This document shows, in pieces, positions 13,918 to 26,968 of a stretch of 64,000 nt of DNA. The notes under the pieces are model-generated. The model was not told where the DNA came from and ran no database searches. It saw only the letters and a program-made list of their open reading frames with translations. Location of the stretch: positions 16,756,990 through 16,820,989 of the forward strand of contig CP141139.1 in assembly GCA_035236585.1 (NCBI GenBank), in the 5' to 3' direction. This DNA is from Warburgia ugandensis. Lineage: Eukaryota > Streptophyta > Magnoliopsida > Canellales > Canellaceae. The translations under genes and the position numbers were made by a program. Each line of letters starts with the position of its first letter. The stretch's first letter is position 1.

Positions 13918-14593
13918 CTAATCCAGTATATCATTAAATGATACAACACCCATATGAGTAGTATGTTTGTGAAAGACCTTGGGTGGTAGCCCCTTAGTAA
14001 GCGAATCTGCAATCATGGAATTTGTGCCAATATGCTCTATAAACACTTGACCACTCCAAACTCTTTCCTTAATAACAAGGAACTTGATGTCTATATACTT
14101 TGACTTTGTCGAGATCTTATTATTGTTGGAATATAAAACTGCTGACTTATTATAACAAAATAACTTAAGTGGTCTTTCAATTCCATCTACAATTCGTAAC
14201 CCTGTGACAAAATTCTGCAACCATATTCCGTGATTAGATGCCTCATAACATATTATAAACTCAACTACCATGGTGGAAGAAGCAATGGGCATCTACTTAA
14301 CACTCATCTAGGAGATAACTCCCCTAGCAAATAGATAGATATAGCTTGAAGTGGATCTACGACTATCTTGGCATCCAGCAAAGTCAAAATTTGAATACCC
14401 AATGATCTTTAACTTATCTGACCTCTTGTATGTGAGCATGTAATGTATTGTTCTCTGAAGGTACCGCATGACCTGTTTGGCTACTTTCCAATGATTCATT
14501 CCTAGATTACTCAAATATCTACCTAACATCCCAACAATGTATGCACTATCTGGACGCGTACAAACTTGAGCATACATCAGACTTCCCACTGCT
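13918..14593 (-). pseudogene. copia RNase H and RT C-terminus
   Basis: Two minus-strand frames, 13,918-14,291 and 14,308-14,593, carry AVGSLMYAQVCTRPD, then YSNFDFAGCQDSRRSTS (RNase H aspartate block), SSTM...EF, and the terminal block TNSMIADSLTKGLPPKVF typical of TNT1-94-like polyproteins. A stop and frame change lies between them. The second E of the usual TMEAE motif is replaced (TMVVE). The upstream continuation was separated by the solo LTR at 14,594 and resumes at 17,252. Confidence 0.9.
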
Positions 14594-17246
14594 TGTAATG
14601 ACCCAAATTTTTGGAGGCAATTTGTATAAAGAACAACCATGATGTTGCTATTTGCCAACGATATTGTAACTTGTCTATTTTGGGAATGAATATATGTTTA
14701 TTATATGTTTAATGATCTTAATAGGTTGTTGGATGTTCTAGCTTAATTAAAATAGGAAAATTAGGAATTTGTAAAGAAAATTAGTGCCACTAGATTCTAC
14801 ACTCAAAATGGAATCCAACACCTCAAAGAACGCTAAAAATGGAGCTCATATGAAGAAGTTATAGGTATTTAAAGATTGAGGGCATTTTTGTAAATTGTAC
14901 CTAAAAAAGAAAAAGATGAAAAACGCAGAGGGCTGTTTTGACAACAGCACCCCCATCTTCTTCCTCTTCCAGCCACCTTTCCCAACTTTTCCAGAACTTC
15001 CAGCACTGCCTCTGTAAGGCAGTGCCAAAAGAAATGGCGGCACCGCCATAAGGCAAGCACTGCCTTAGCATGGCTATAAATCCTGATTCTCCCCTCCTCC
15101 TCAATCATCGTTTTCTCCCTCTCCTTCTCATTTTCTCTGGATTTCCTCACCCAAAAACATCAAGCAAGCTAGGGTTTAGCGTAGGAAGGGGGCTACACCC
15201 ACTGGAAGAGGCGTCATTATGGGCTGCCAGGTGAGTTCCCACTTTCCCTCCCAGATCCACGCCAGATCTGGGTGTTTTCCAACTAAAAATCACCAGGGAA
15301 AAACCCATGCACGATGGGTCTCCCAACCCGTCAAACTAGACAGTCCCAGGGACGCTCGGGCATGACGTGCTCCTGGAGGTGGTCCTCGCGCGCACTTCGC
15401 ATGCCGGTGGAAACCCGGCTCAACTGGGATGCACGGGGCATCCTAGGAGCCAAGACGCATCCCGCCCACGTTAGGGACGTGTCCGCGAGATGTCTACTGG
15501 GACACACACTGTAGTGCGTCGCTCAGGCATGCAACTGTGGTTGCGGCTTGACTGGGACACACGGGCGTCCCAAGAACCCCGATGTGCGGGCCTATAGGGA
15601 CGATCCTGGTTCGTCCGTGACCTTGCAACACTAAAAAGATAATTACAGGAGCTGTAGGACTCTGATTAACAGTTCGAAAGAACCATTGCGTCCGTAATTT
15701 CAATGCGGACCTAATGATACACTAAAAATTTAGGATCAAGATATTAGATCAACCCAGGAATGTCATAAAGTGACCCCTAGAAGCCGACAAATCATATAGA
15801 TCTAACCTTTTCCCTGTAAAACCTAGAAATAATGTTTGGATCTTATGTTTGAACGTCATTCAGGACTTTAACAAGGTATTAACTCGAATTAAAGATAGGC
15901 ACGAGCTCAAAAACAACGCTCGAGGTAGGTAGTCTGATACTACTTTGTTTTCAAAATACATCCCAAACTCTATTTAAGTTACCTGTTTTTATTATTGTAT
16001 CTAGTATGTGTTTTAAAACATGCTGTTCTTATACAAGTATGGGGGACCTGCTTTCATGATTTATGTATTTGACAAATCTTGCATTGAATTAAGAATATTG
16101 TTGGGAAATAATGTTTTTATACGAGTTACAGATTTATGACATTGCAGAAGATACTAGCATGACTAGATTTTATGCAATACTCGCATACTTTGAAAACAAA
16201 TGCATAAATTGCATGACTTATGTTGATTGAGATTTGGTTCATCTATGCAAATATTGCTGCCAAAAACGGCATTGTCCCTTCCCTGATTATTGTGGTAAAC
16301 AGGGACGACCACTAGACGTGTTCACGGCACCCTTTTAGGGACATATCCATAGTCGCCATGGAGGCTATGGTGGACTAGTCTCTAGATACCAAAGCCACAC
16401 AATCTAGAGGGATTCTAGTCGTGAGCATAGTGACCCTATGATTTCAGTGATATTGATATGCATATAGCATTGAAATGGTCAAAAATAAGTACTCGTGACC
16501 AGTTGACTTGAGACTCTATGCATGATGCTATCGTTTGACTCATATGAAGACTATTTTAAGTATTTCCTGATCATTATTTATGACTCATTGATTTGTTGTA
16601 TTGTGTAGATCTCATGACATGGATATATTGATTTCTATTGATTTCGACTTTCTAAAATTAGGTATAATGCTAGTATTGCATACGGAGGTTTAATAAAGAA
16701 TTTCAATAGATGGCATTGCTTACATTTTTTTTTTGTCATACAAATGTGCACTTATTTCAAATTAAGCATCTTGATGTCGTACATGCAAACCCTTTGAACT
16801 TTGTATGATGCATTGTTGTGTTTTCACAAAAGGGTAGTGTCAAGTTACCTACTGAGTATGATAAATACTCAACCCAATCCATTATTTTTCAGATCAAACA
16901 ACGTACAAATAGAAGGAGTATCAGAAGGCGTTAGACCCACAGTCAAGTAGGAAAAGGTAAGATTTAATTAGTGATTCTTTTGGTACCTGCTGTAATCTTG
17001 GTTGTAAGTATTTGTTATAGCTGTGGCTGTGACTAACAATCCTGGGAGTAATACTTATTTCTATTTGATCTATAAATTGCCATGGCACTATGCATTGAGA
17101 GTTCATTATGACACTCGGGCTCTTTATACAATGCTTTCTGAAAAAGAAAAATTTTCCTTGCATTCTTTTGCACAAAGTGTTTTAAAAATAGAGATCGATC
17201 TCGCAGTGTTTTTATAAAATTGCATTCTAAAACCTGGGTCGTCACA
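14594..17246 (+). mobile_element. Solo LTR of a long-LTR retrotransposon, copy 1
   Basis: Begins TGTAATGACCC and ends GGGTCGTCACA, flanked by CTGCT duplications at 14,589-14,593 and 17,247-17,251. Removing it restores the copia pol reading exactly. Length 2653 bp. It holds a TATA-like TATAAAT (15,075) followed by a GC-rich part (about 15,300-15,650), and no internal coding region. Orientation is inferred from the TATA box. Homologous to 17,897-20,969 in reverse. Ends of this kind are common in chromovirus Ty3/gypsy LTRs (Tekay/Del); that family assignment is inference. Confidence 0.92.
15075..15081 (+). promoter_or_regulatory. TATA-like box of solo LTR copy 1
   Basis: TATAAAT about 480 bp inside the LTR. 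The opposite-strand TATA in copy 2 (about 20,525-20,532) lies at the corresponding place, which supports it as the LTR promoter. Confidence 0.5.
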
Positions 17247-17251
17247 CTGCT

Positions 17252-17896
17252 AAAGCATAGGGAATCTTCTACATTTCCTTAGTTTCAAAATCATTCATGG
17301 GGCATTGGTCGAGACTGAACTTGTCTCCCTTAGCAACAGGGGTGTCTCCTGGTTTGCAATCTTGCATGTCAAATCTCTTAAGTACATTCTCAATAAAGCC
17401 CTTTTCTGATAATTCAAGAATACCCCGAGAGTGATCCATATGTATCTGAATCCCCAATACAAAAGATGCATCTCCAAGATCTTTCATCTCAAATTTCTTT
17501 GATAGAAATCTCCTAGTTTCATACAACAAGGCTATATTGTTGCTGGCAAGCAGTATATCATCAACATATAAAACTAGAAAAATGTGTTTACTCCCACTAA
17601 ACTAATGGTATATACAATCATCAACCACATTCATCTCAAAACCGAATGAGATAACAACTTGATGGAATTTGTAATACCATTGATGAGAGGCATGCTTAAG
17701 CCCATAAATGGATTTCTTTAATTTGCAAACCATATTCTTTGCAGCTCCTGATACAAAGTTTTCTGAATGCACCACAGAAATCATCTCATCAATGTCACCA
17801 TTGAGAAATGCAGTCTTTACATCCATCTGATGCAATTCAAGGTCAAAAATGTGCCACTAATGCCATTATTGTCCTCAAAGATTTTTCGATGAAACC
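17252..17896 (-). pseudogene. copia reverse transcriptase core
   Basis: Minus-strand frames carry DVKTAFLNGDIDEM, YGLKHASHQWYYKF, the catalytic YVDD (17,557-17,568) with ILLAS, then DLGDASFVLGIQIH and YIENVLKRFDM-like blocks. The order is typical copia RT. Near 17,820-17,890 the MALVAH-type block is shifted in frame, and stops occur near 17,270 and 17,600. The upstream RT part continues at 20,970 after the second solo LTR. Confidence 0.9.
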
Positions 17897-20800
17897 TATG
17901 ATGACCCGGGTTTTCACATGCATTATTAAATGCAAACCTAATTCTTGATGCGGGATCGATCCTTATTTGAAAAATAATTTTAGAAAAACTATGCAATGCA
18001 GCGAAAAAATCTTTTGTTTTAAATTCATTTTGAAAACCCCGAGTGTCATTTGCTTTCAAAACAAACAAAGTAGCTTTGAAAATTACTGTAATCATAAATG
18101 TCTTCCCAGGTCTATCCAGTCACAGCTCACAGCCAAACTGTAGTAATTACAGGTACATGTCCAAAAGGGTAGAGAGTTTACTTACATTCATACTTGTCTC
18201 TTCTTCATTTACTTGATTGTGACACCAACATGTCCTAAGGTTTCTTCTAATCCTTTTTGGACTAGTCTATAAAAATAATATATTTGGGGTGAGTATTCCT
18301 CATACTCAGTACGTTATCTGATACTACTATTTTGAAAACACGGTATAATTCAAGTCATTTTGTCATGTAAAACATCAGTCATCCCTTTTTGTGTAAACAT
18401 GCATATTTGTGCATAAAACGTAAGCTCATTGATGTAAATTCAACCATGGAATCCTTTACCGAAATCTAGTATTCAACGATATAAATTTGACTAAAAATCA
18501 TAAAGTAGAAATCAATAGATTCATGTAAGAAGATCTCAGCAAACATATCAAATTATGAGTCAAATATAATAATTATGAAACTCTTAAAATAGCCATTTTT
18601 CAAAGCAAATGTTGGCATCACTATAAGTATCATGCACATGTTCTTTCAGAAAACACATCACGCTAACTGGTCACGAGTACTTGTATACATCCATCTTAAT
18701 GCTATATGCATAGCGATAAAACTAAAATCATAGGGTCAACTATGCTCCTTCGCAGGCTGCCTCATTCGACGATCTGCCCACTTGGAACTCAAGGGTTTTG
18801 TTCCCACCATAGGCTGCCTCATTCAGTGCTCTGCCCACTTGGAATTCCATGTTTTGTTCCCACTGCAGGCTGCCTCATTCGGCGATCTACCTGTTTGGAA
18901 CTCAAGGTTTGTTCCTACCGTAGGTTGCCTCATTCAACAATCTACCTACTTAGCATAGTACCCATCAGGCACATCAGCCCAAAAAATATAAAAATAATGT
19001 CCTCTTTGGGTCCCTCACACTGCCTGACCCTCACAACTGCCTAACTAGTGTCTTTTAGGCACTCCAGTGTCTTTTGGTAACCCTCAAGGTTATGCATCAT
19101 ATGATGGTATTATGAGATGGTTTATATGACATGGCAATCCTCAATCTCACTCATCATAAATCAAGCAATTTATGCATTTATTTGCAAACCATGTGAGCAA
19201 TGCATAAAATCAGTTCATGCTAGTGTTGCATTCAAAGCCATAAAACATGAAGACATTTTGCATACTTGTATAAGAACATCATATTACGAAAGCATACTAA
19301 AAATGATAATAAAGGCAAGAGCGATTCTAAGATGCATTTAAAAACTTAGTAGTATCAGACTACCTATAAATCAAGTATATTTGAAAATGCATTAAAATGT
19401 AGCAGTATCAAACGACCTACCTCAATGTCTCATGAATCGCGTTCTTCATTACTCAACCCTGAGTTACCTTTGTGAAGCCTTGAATATCAATTAATAACAA
19501 GGATTCAAGTATTATTTTCCAACCTTTATAGATCATTACTTAGACTTATAGATTAACAGTTAGATCTGCCTTTTAGGATCTATAGATCCTTGCTTAGTGC
19601 GCTTCCAAGCTAGATCTCACACATAGATCTAATATTTAATGGTTAGATATCATAGATCACCTGTCCCAATGCTCAAAACAGGTCTATATTTGATTTGAAC
19701 AGCTAGATCTCTCATTCAAGGGCTGATATATGTGCTTTGGGGTTAATCCTCAGCTATTAATCCCCTAACACCTCTAATGGATCAATCGATGAGATTTGAT
19801 TATCTTTGATCTTGCCGATCTATGAGATTTCTATGATTTTTGGGCTATAGTCATGTAAAATAGTCCCCTGATCCTAACTTTCATAGTCTCCTTATGTTCA
19901 TGTCGTCGATACGAACGTAATGGTTCTTTCGGATCGTCAATCAGAGTTATATAACCTCCTTAATTGAGTTTTTAGCATCGCGAATCTAAGCACAAACCAG
20001 ATTCATCCATATTGGGCCCATGCGTCATAGTGCCTAGGATGCATGCACACATGCGGACACCCGAATGACGTGCCAGGGCATGCATCCTACACTGTGTTGC
20101 GCAGAGGCGTCTTCAGTGCTTGCATTGAACGTCACTGTTCCCAGGATGCTTAAGCGCCCTGGTTGAACCAGGACCCGCCCCCGCATGCCACGAGCTTGAA
20201 GTCTGTCCCAACGAGCGCATCCCAAGTGCGCTTACGCACTGCATCCCTAGGACGCCTGGTTTGGATGGAGCTAGACTAAACCCAACTTTCCCCAGTGCGT
20301 TCTCTAGCTGGAAAGACACCAAATCCAGCATGGATCTAGGCCGAAAGAGAGGGAAATCAGAGAGGGGAGAAAATCAAAGAGAAAGGGATGCGGGTCGTAC
20401 TTGAGCAGCCTGGAATGGTACCCTGCACTGGTGGGTGCGACTCCTCCCTTTTTTTGCTAGAACCCTAGCTTGAAACACCCAGAAGAGGAGGAGAAGAGAT
20501 GATCATAGGGAGAGGGGAAAAGGGTTTTTATAGAGGGTGAAGGCGGTGTTGCCCAATGGCGGTGCCACCATTTCTTGTGGTGCTGCCTTGCAGAGGCGGT
20601 CTAGAAGTCGGTGGGAGGTAGGTGACGATCAGGGGTGTCGTTATCAAAAGGACCCCTGTGTTTTTGGCCCTTTTTTAATTTTACAGTTTAATTACAGATA
20701 TGCCCTCCATCTTTCAACGCTTATAACTTCTTCATATGAACTCCGTTTGTAGTGTTCTTTAAGGCGTTGGATTTCATTTCAAGTGTAGAATCTAATGATA

Positions 20801-20969
20801 CTAATTTTTCTCACAAATTCCTTGGTTTTATATTTTAATTAAAATAAAACATCCAACCATATTTAAGGTGATTTAAGCATATATTAATTCTCAAAATAAA
20901 TAAACCAAACATCATGATTGATCGTGGTTGTAAAAGTGATAATAATATTGAAAATTTTGAGTCATTACA
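17897..20969 (-). mobile_element. Solo LTR of the same long-LTR family, copy 2
   Basis: Read on the minus strand it begins TGTAATGACTC and ends GGGTCATCATA, the latter a decayed GGGTCGTCACA. Flanks are AAACC (17,892-17,896) and AAACT (20,970-20,974), a 5-bp duplication with one change; using AAACT restores the copia frame. Length 3073 bp. The extra length over copy 1 comes partly from a 56-bp tandem array (18,754-18,955). A TATA-like box lies on the minus strand near 20,525-20,532. Decayed ends and the mismatched duplication suggest it is older than copy 1. Confidence 0.88.
18754..18955. repeat. About 56-bp tandem repeat, four units, inside solo LTR copy 2
   Basis: Units start at 18,754, 18,811, 18,867 and 18,922, each beginning AGGYTGCCTCATTC and containing a CTGCCCACTTGGAA-like middle. 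Units differ at several bases. I see no array in the corresponding stretch of copy 1 (about 16,250-16,450). Confidence 0.9.
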
Positions 20970-21246
20970 AAACTAAAGATAAAGTCTCATTATAATCAAT
21001 GCCTTCCTTTTGAGTGAAGCCCTTTGCAATAAGACGAGCCTTATATCTCTCCACATCACCCTTCGAATCCCTCTTGGTTTTAAATATCCATTTGCAACCA
21101 ATGGGCTTCGCACCGTCAGGCAATGGGACGAGTTCCCAAATGTCATTGTCTTTCATGGACTTAATCTCTTTATTCATAGTATCAATCCACTTTTGAGAAT
21201 TAGTACTTTGCATGAATTGATGAAAGTCGATTGGTTCATCTTCCAC
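20970..21246 (-). pseudogene. copia RT N-terminal fragment
   Basis: The minus-strand frame shows the block between integrase and RT: MNKEIKSMKDNDIWELV, then IGCKWIFKTKRD, YKARLIAKGF and DYNETLS. This is the standard start of copia RT. It ends exactly at the second solo LTR. Confidence 0.92.
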
Positions 21247-22636
21247 TAATCCAATGTCATCCTCATGTTCTTAGAGAATTATGATATAATCATCAGAAAT
21301 CACACTTCTCCTTTCTCTAGTGGATCTCCTTAATGGCATCTGTTCTTGAGGTTCTTGAGTTAGTTCTTCAAGAATAACCTATTGACCGTAATTAAGGAGA
21401 TTTTCAACATTGTTTTGTGGTTCTGGTATTGTTTCTTAAACAACATCAGGAATAGGAGCCTGATTGTTGTCAATAACAATCGTAGTAAGAGAAACGGATT
21501 CCTCTTCAAAGACAAAGTCTTTAACCTTATCTCTCCCCCCAAACTCAATATCCTCAAAGAACTAGGCATTTCTTGTCTCAAAGAAGGACCTTGTTGTCAG
21601 CTCATAAAAATAATACCCCCGAGAGCATTCAGAGTACCCAACAAAATAGCTATTGATTATTCTTGAGTTCAGTTTCTTTTTCATTTGGCCTATAAGGCCT
21701 TACCTCAACTAGAGAACCCCAAATGTGTAAATGCTTTATGCTGAGCTTCTTGCCCATCCATAATTCACAAGGAGTTATAGCCACTGCCTTAGTTGGAACT
21801 CTGTTCAGGATGTAAGCTACAGCTGCCTCTCTCTAGAGTGAATCTGGTGAGGTAGTATGACTAATCATACTCCTTACCATGCACTTTAATATTCTGTTTT
21901 GTCTCTCAGCAACACCATTCATGCTAGGAGTTCTCGACAAGGTATACTATGGGACAATACCACACTCTTCTAAGAATTTGGCAAATGGCCCTAGACGTTG
22001 TTCACTTGATTTGTCATATCTATCGTAGTATTCACCACCACGGTCAAATCTGACAGCCTTAATGCTTATGCCAAGTTGGTTCTCAACTTTAGCCTTGAAT
22101 GCCTTAAACACATCCAATGATTGAGAGTTCTCATGAAAGAGATAAAGCTAGCCATAATGCAAGAAATTGTCTATGAACGTAATAAAATATTGTTGACCAT
22201 TCCATGAAGCCGTAAGGAATGGGCCACAAATATCTGTATGTATTAGTTCTAAGATGTCTGAAGATCTATTGGCACCTAATCTTCTTATGTTTGTCTGTTT
22301 CCCCTTAATGCACTCAATATAGACTTGAAAGTTTGATAAATCAAGGGGATCAAGAATTCCATATGACATAAGTCTTTCAATTCTTTGTTGAGATATGTAC
22401 TCTAAACACTTATGCCAAAGTGAAGCAAAATTCTCATTGGTTAATTTGCGTTTTATACCACGTGAACTCACATGCAAGGTTTCATTAATAGAGCCAATAG
22501 TATCAAGTAAATAAAGGTTATCAGAAAAAGACAAAGAACCAGTACCCACAATATTTGAATTCAGAAAAAGACTAAACTGATTATTTCTAAACGAACAAGA
22601 ATAACCAAAAATTTTCAAAATGGAAATAGAAACCAA
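21247..22636 (-). pseudogene. copia integrase
   Basis: At 22,148-22,636 (minus) the zinc-binding part reads LWHKCLEYISQQRI followed by YIECIKGKQ. The usual second histidine and first cysteine are both tyrosine here, changes expected from C-to-T decay, so zinc binding is lost. The core continues with LIHTDICGPF and TFIDNF. Across shifted frames down to about 21,600 come the HENSQSLDVFKAFK region, FDRGGEYYDRYDK and MNGVAERQN with the catalytic glutamate. Several stops and frameshifts occur, and the linker to RT is degenerate. Confidence 0.87.
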
Positions 22637-22639
22637 ATT

Positions 22640-22985
22640 CTATCTAAAAAATGGTATAACATATGCCTCTTTCAAATACAAATAATATCCAGTCTTTAAT
22701 AATAACCTAAAAGTCCCTATCGCCTCAACCTCCACTGATTTGCTATCATCGACATAGATGAATCTTTCAATATCATTTGGTTTTCGACAACTCAGGAAAC
22801 CCTGCATAGACACACTAATATGAGTAGTTGCACCAGAATCTATCCACCAAGTGTATCTAGGTACTAAAGCTAAATTAACCTCAGAACAAACCAAAGTGAG
22901 AAGTGTACCTTTCTTTGCACGCTCAGCATGTTGTTTGATACAATCCTTCTTCATGTGTCTAGGGTTCTTACAAAAGTAATAGCCA
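22640..22985 (-). pseudogene. copia gag zinc knuckle and protease
   Basis: The minus-strand frame shows a CCHC zinc knuckle relic (YYFCKNPRHMKKDC) in which the first cysteine has become tyrosine, then the aspartic protease active site WWIDSGATTHIS with the family's catalytic DSGAT. The protease block itself is open for about 100 codons. The broken knuckle would impair RNA packaging. Confidence 0.88.
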
Positions 22986-23103
22986 AATTCCTCATTTTAT
23001 TTCTTTTGCTGTGGACCACTTGCAGCTTCTTTATCCTTATTCCTTTTCTTGTTCTTATCCTTAGAGGTACTTGCCAAGTTAACACTTTCAGTCTTTTCTT
23101 ACT

Positions 23104-23620
23104 TTAGCCTTTCTCTTCTTGCACACACTGAGAAATGAGCTTTAGTGCCTTTAGTTTTGAAGCAAGATGAGACATCTCCATGATGTACTCTCTTATGCTT
23201 CCTTTTCCTTTATACTTCATTGAAATCAAGTTTGATAGAATCGTATTTGTTTCAGCCTTATCATTTTTAGCAAAACACTTTTCAATTTCCTCAAGGAACT
23301 CCTTGGCAGTAGTTACCTTTTCAAACATAGCACCTCTGAAGGTTTCTATAATTCCATGCTTCATGATTATAAGACTCATACAATTTGAACGATCCCATTT
23401 CTCAAAGTCCCATTTTTTCCTCATTGGAACTTTTGTTCATAAGAGCAGTGGGTTGTTCAATCCTTAAATCAAGGTTTAGATCCATGAAGCCAAGAATGAT
23501 CATGACGCTCTCTTTCCATTCTTTAAAGTTAGTCCCATTCAACATGGGAATAACATTGATGTTGGTAGATATGACAGAAGCAGATGCATTAACTAAAATA
23601 GAACAAAACAACATGTTCAC
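23104..23620 (-). pseudogene. copia gag
   Basis: Two overlapping minus-strand frames. The first starts MNMLFCSILVNAS and holds IPMLNGTNFKEWKESV; the second continues with FEKWDRSNCMSLIIMKHGI, TTAKEFLEEIEKCFAKND, SMKYKGKGSIREYIMEMSH and LASKLKALK. One extra A in the A-run near 23,413-23,418 causes the frame change. After LKALK the sequence jumps to LISQCVQEE, so about 40 family residues are deleted. Clearly TNT1-94-like gag, not functional. Confidence 0.92.
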
Positions 23621-24935
<1,315 letters not shown>

Positions 24936-24948
24936 GGCTCTTATACCA
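24936..24948 (-). promoter_or_regulatory. Primer binding site of the copia element
   Basis: On the minus strand TGGTATAAGAGCC lies two bases inside the 5' LTR. It matches the initiator-tRNA-Met complement TGGTATCAGAGCC usual in plant copia elements with one change. Confidence 0.88.
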
Positions 24949-24950
24949 CT

Positions 24951-25379
24951 TGTTAAAACTATCTTTTGTTGATGAAAACCTTCATCATACCAACATCATT
25001 CATGTTAAATCACCAAGAATAATAGACAAGATCCGGAAGTGTACCTAGATCCATGAGAATAGATGTGATTCCTTAATCTTGCGGTTCTTGATCTTCTAAA
25101 TTGATGCGTATGAGTTTTCTTAGGAAGGAGATCCCCCTTTTTTTTATGATGGGATATCAGAAAAGAATCATATGTACAATTTGGGGACCATAACCATTTA
25201 TAATTGCATATACTTTCCTTATTTCTAATTTTAGCTCATCATAAATTAGAAACAAGATATTAGGTATCTACGCATAATAAAGCCCATACTTTGTGAGATG
25301 ACTTAGGCCCATTTAACTTTAATCCTTATTAGATCACTTTTAATATAGACCAAACCTATATTATAGCATATGATATACA

Positions 25380-25424
<45 letters not shown>

Positions 25425-25443
25425 TCTCATCCAAAATCTAACA
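24951..25443 (-). mobile_element. 5' LTR of the minus-strand copia element
   Basis: Partner of 13,029-13,497. Followed by the TGTGT target duplication at 25,444-25,448. It carries an ATT trinucleotide run (about 25,380-25,420) absent from the other LTR, which explains most of the length difference. Confidence 0.95.
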
Positions 25444-25659
25444 TGTGTGTCTTGTACAAGAAAACCATGTGAGAAAAAGATAAAAATGCAATCTAAGCAT
25501 TAGTAAGTTTAGTATTATTTGAAGTAATAGGAGAAGAATAAGTTTGACTGGTATTTGTCCTAACTTTATGGTACTACTATTATTGTAATTGAATTAGTCA
25601 TTCATGAAAGAAGGATCATTGTTGAGATGATTTATATCACCATTATGCACTACAACATT

Positions 25660-26260
25660 GTTGATCCATAATAGTTATGTTCATAGCAGAAAGAGCTTCA
25701 TTAAGTGCTTTTTCAATAATTTTGTTGGATTAGAAAGTTTAGTATGATGCCATTTCTTGTTACAATTAGTACAATAGGAATGGTCTTGCCAGACTCCGAA
25801 GACACACCAAGAACACTAGAGGATTTAGAGTTCGAGTTATTAGTTGAGTATTTAGTTGGGGTTGTTAGGTCCATGATGAGAAGGACCTTGAGAACCATTT
25901 AAACCTGGACCACGCTTATCATAGGCACGTCCCCTGCCTCTAATAGATTGGACATTGAAGGCCTAATTTTGCAATTGTTTGCCCTTTACTTGAGAAATGT
26001 GATTAAGGAAAGATTCATAGTAGTAGGGGACATGTAATGTGGTCCAAGGCCAATAAGCACGTAGAAAATCAAATTTGAACTAGAGGTTGGTGATTCTACT
26101 AACTACAAAGCATCAGCAGCCTCCTTGTTCTTGCACAAATACTCTATAGTAGTTAGTGAGTTACTGTCCTCTTACTTGAGCGATTTTTTATCATGGATTG
26201 AGATTATGGATTTGCAAAATACCCTATTATAAAATGCAACATACTTTCTCCATTTTCTTC
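25660..26260 (-). pseudogene. Decayed copia gag relic
   Basis: On the minus strand, across frames, there is a Gly/Arg-rich stretch (IRGRGRAYDKRGPG) followed by a zinc-knuckle-like CTNCNKKWHHT near 25,740-25,780. This is the gag C-terminus layout of a second, older copia element. The upstream part resembles gag but is full of stops. It lies just outside the complete copia element and is not part of it. Assignment is tentative. Confidence 0.5.
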
Positions 26261-26438
26261 TCTTGGCCCTTGTTTTTCATTGAGCAAAACTCCATCTCGT
26301 CTCCTTCCTTACTCTAGGTGTATGGCTGAAGAATCAGACACAACTCCATCTCGTCACCTTTCCCAACCTAGGGGTCGCAGCCAGAACTCCATATCAATTC
26401 TTAAAGCAAGTCCATCTCCTCTGCTAAAGCTACTCCAA

Positions 26439-26489
26439 ACACATGATTTGTATAAGTTTTGAAAACAACTTATTTAAAGAAAACGGAGG

Positions 26490-26523
<34 letters not shown>

Positions 26524-26573
26524 ACATGATTTGTGTAAGTTTTGAAAACAACTTATTTAGAGAAAACGGAGGA
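26439..26573. repeat. Direct duplication of about 53 bp, each copy followed by a different microsatellite
   Basis: Copies at 26,439-26,493 and 26,522-26,574 (period 83) share ACACATGATTTGT and GAAAACAACTTATTT. The first is followed by a TG run (26,493-26,521), the second by an AT run (about 26,574-26,599). Confidence 0.9.
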
Positions 26574-26932
26574 TATATATATATATATATATATATATTG
26601 GTTTTGGAGAAAAAGCTCCAGAAGAAAAAAAAATTTGCTTTTTAGGAGATGCAGTTGCTTTAGCATATGAGATCTAGTTAAATATTACTGATACACAGAT
26701 AAAGTTTTGTTGTATGAAAAGGGGGAAGAAAATAAAATTGAGGGAAGGTGTTTTTAAAACAGGATATTTTGGGAATCCATAATCTAGGACCCCTTTGGTG
26801 AAGTGCACTTAGAGCGAGAAAAAGACCAAACACCTAAGCATAGTGAAATGCTTAACAATCTACAAGCATTATAATGAGTACGTTGTACTGGTGTCGTTGA
26901 TAACATACATAAAATGTAATGTAGGTTATCAG

Positions 26933-26935
<3 letters not shown>

Positions 26936-26963
<28 letters not shown>
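26936..26963. repeat. (CA)n microsatellite
   Basis: Perfect CA run adjoining a SINE end. Confidence 0.9.

Positions 26964-26967
<4 letters not shown>

Positions 26968-26968
<1 letters not shown>

Noticed and set aside
15314-15514. Open frames in the GC-rich parts of the solo LTRs
   Set aside because: They are chance frames in CpG-rich LTR sequence and are not shared between the two LTR copies.
18754-18955. CRISPR-like spaced repeats
   Set aside because: Units are contiguous and diverged with no unique spacers, and this is plant nuclear DNA; it is a minisatellite in an LTR.
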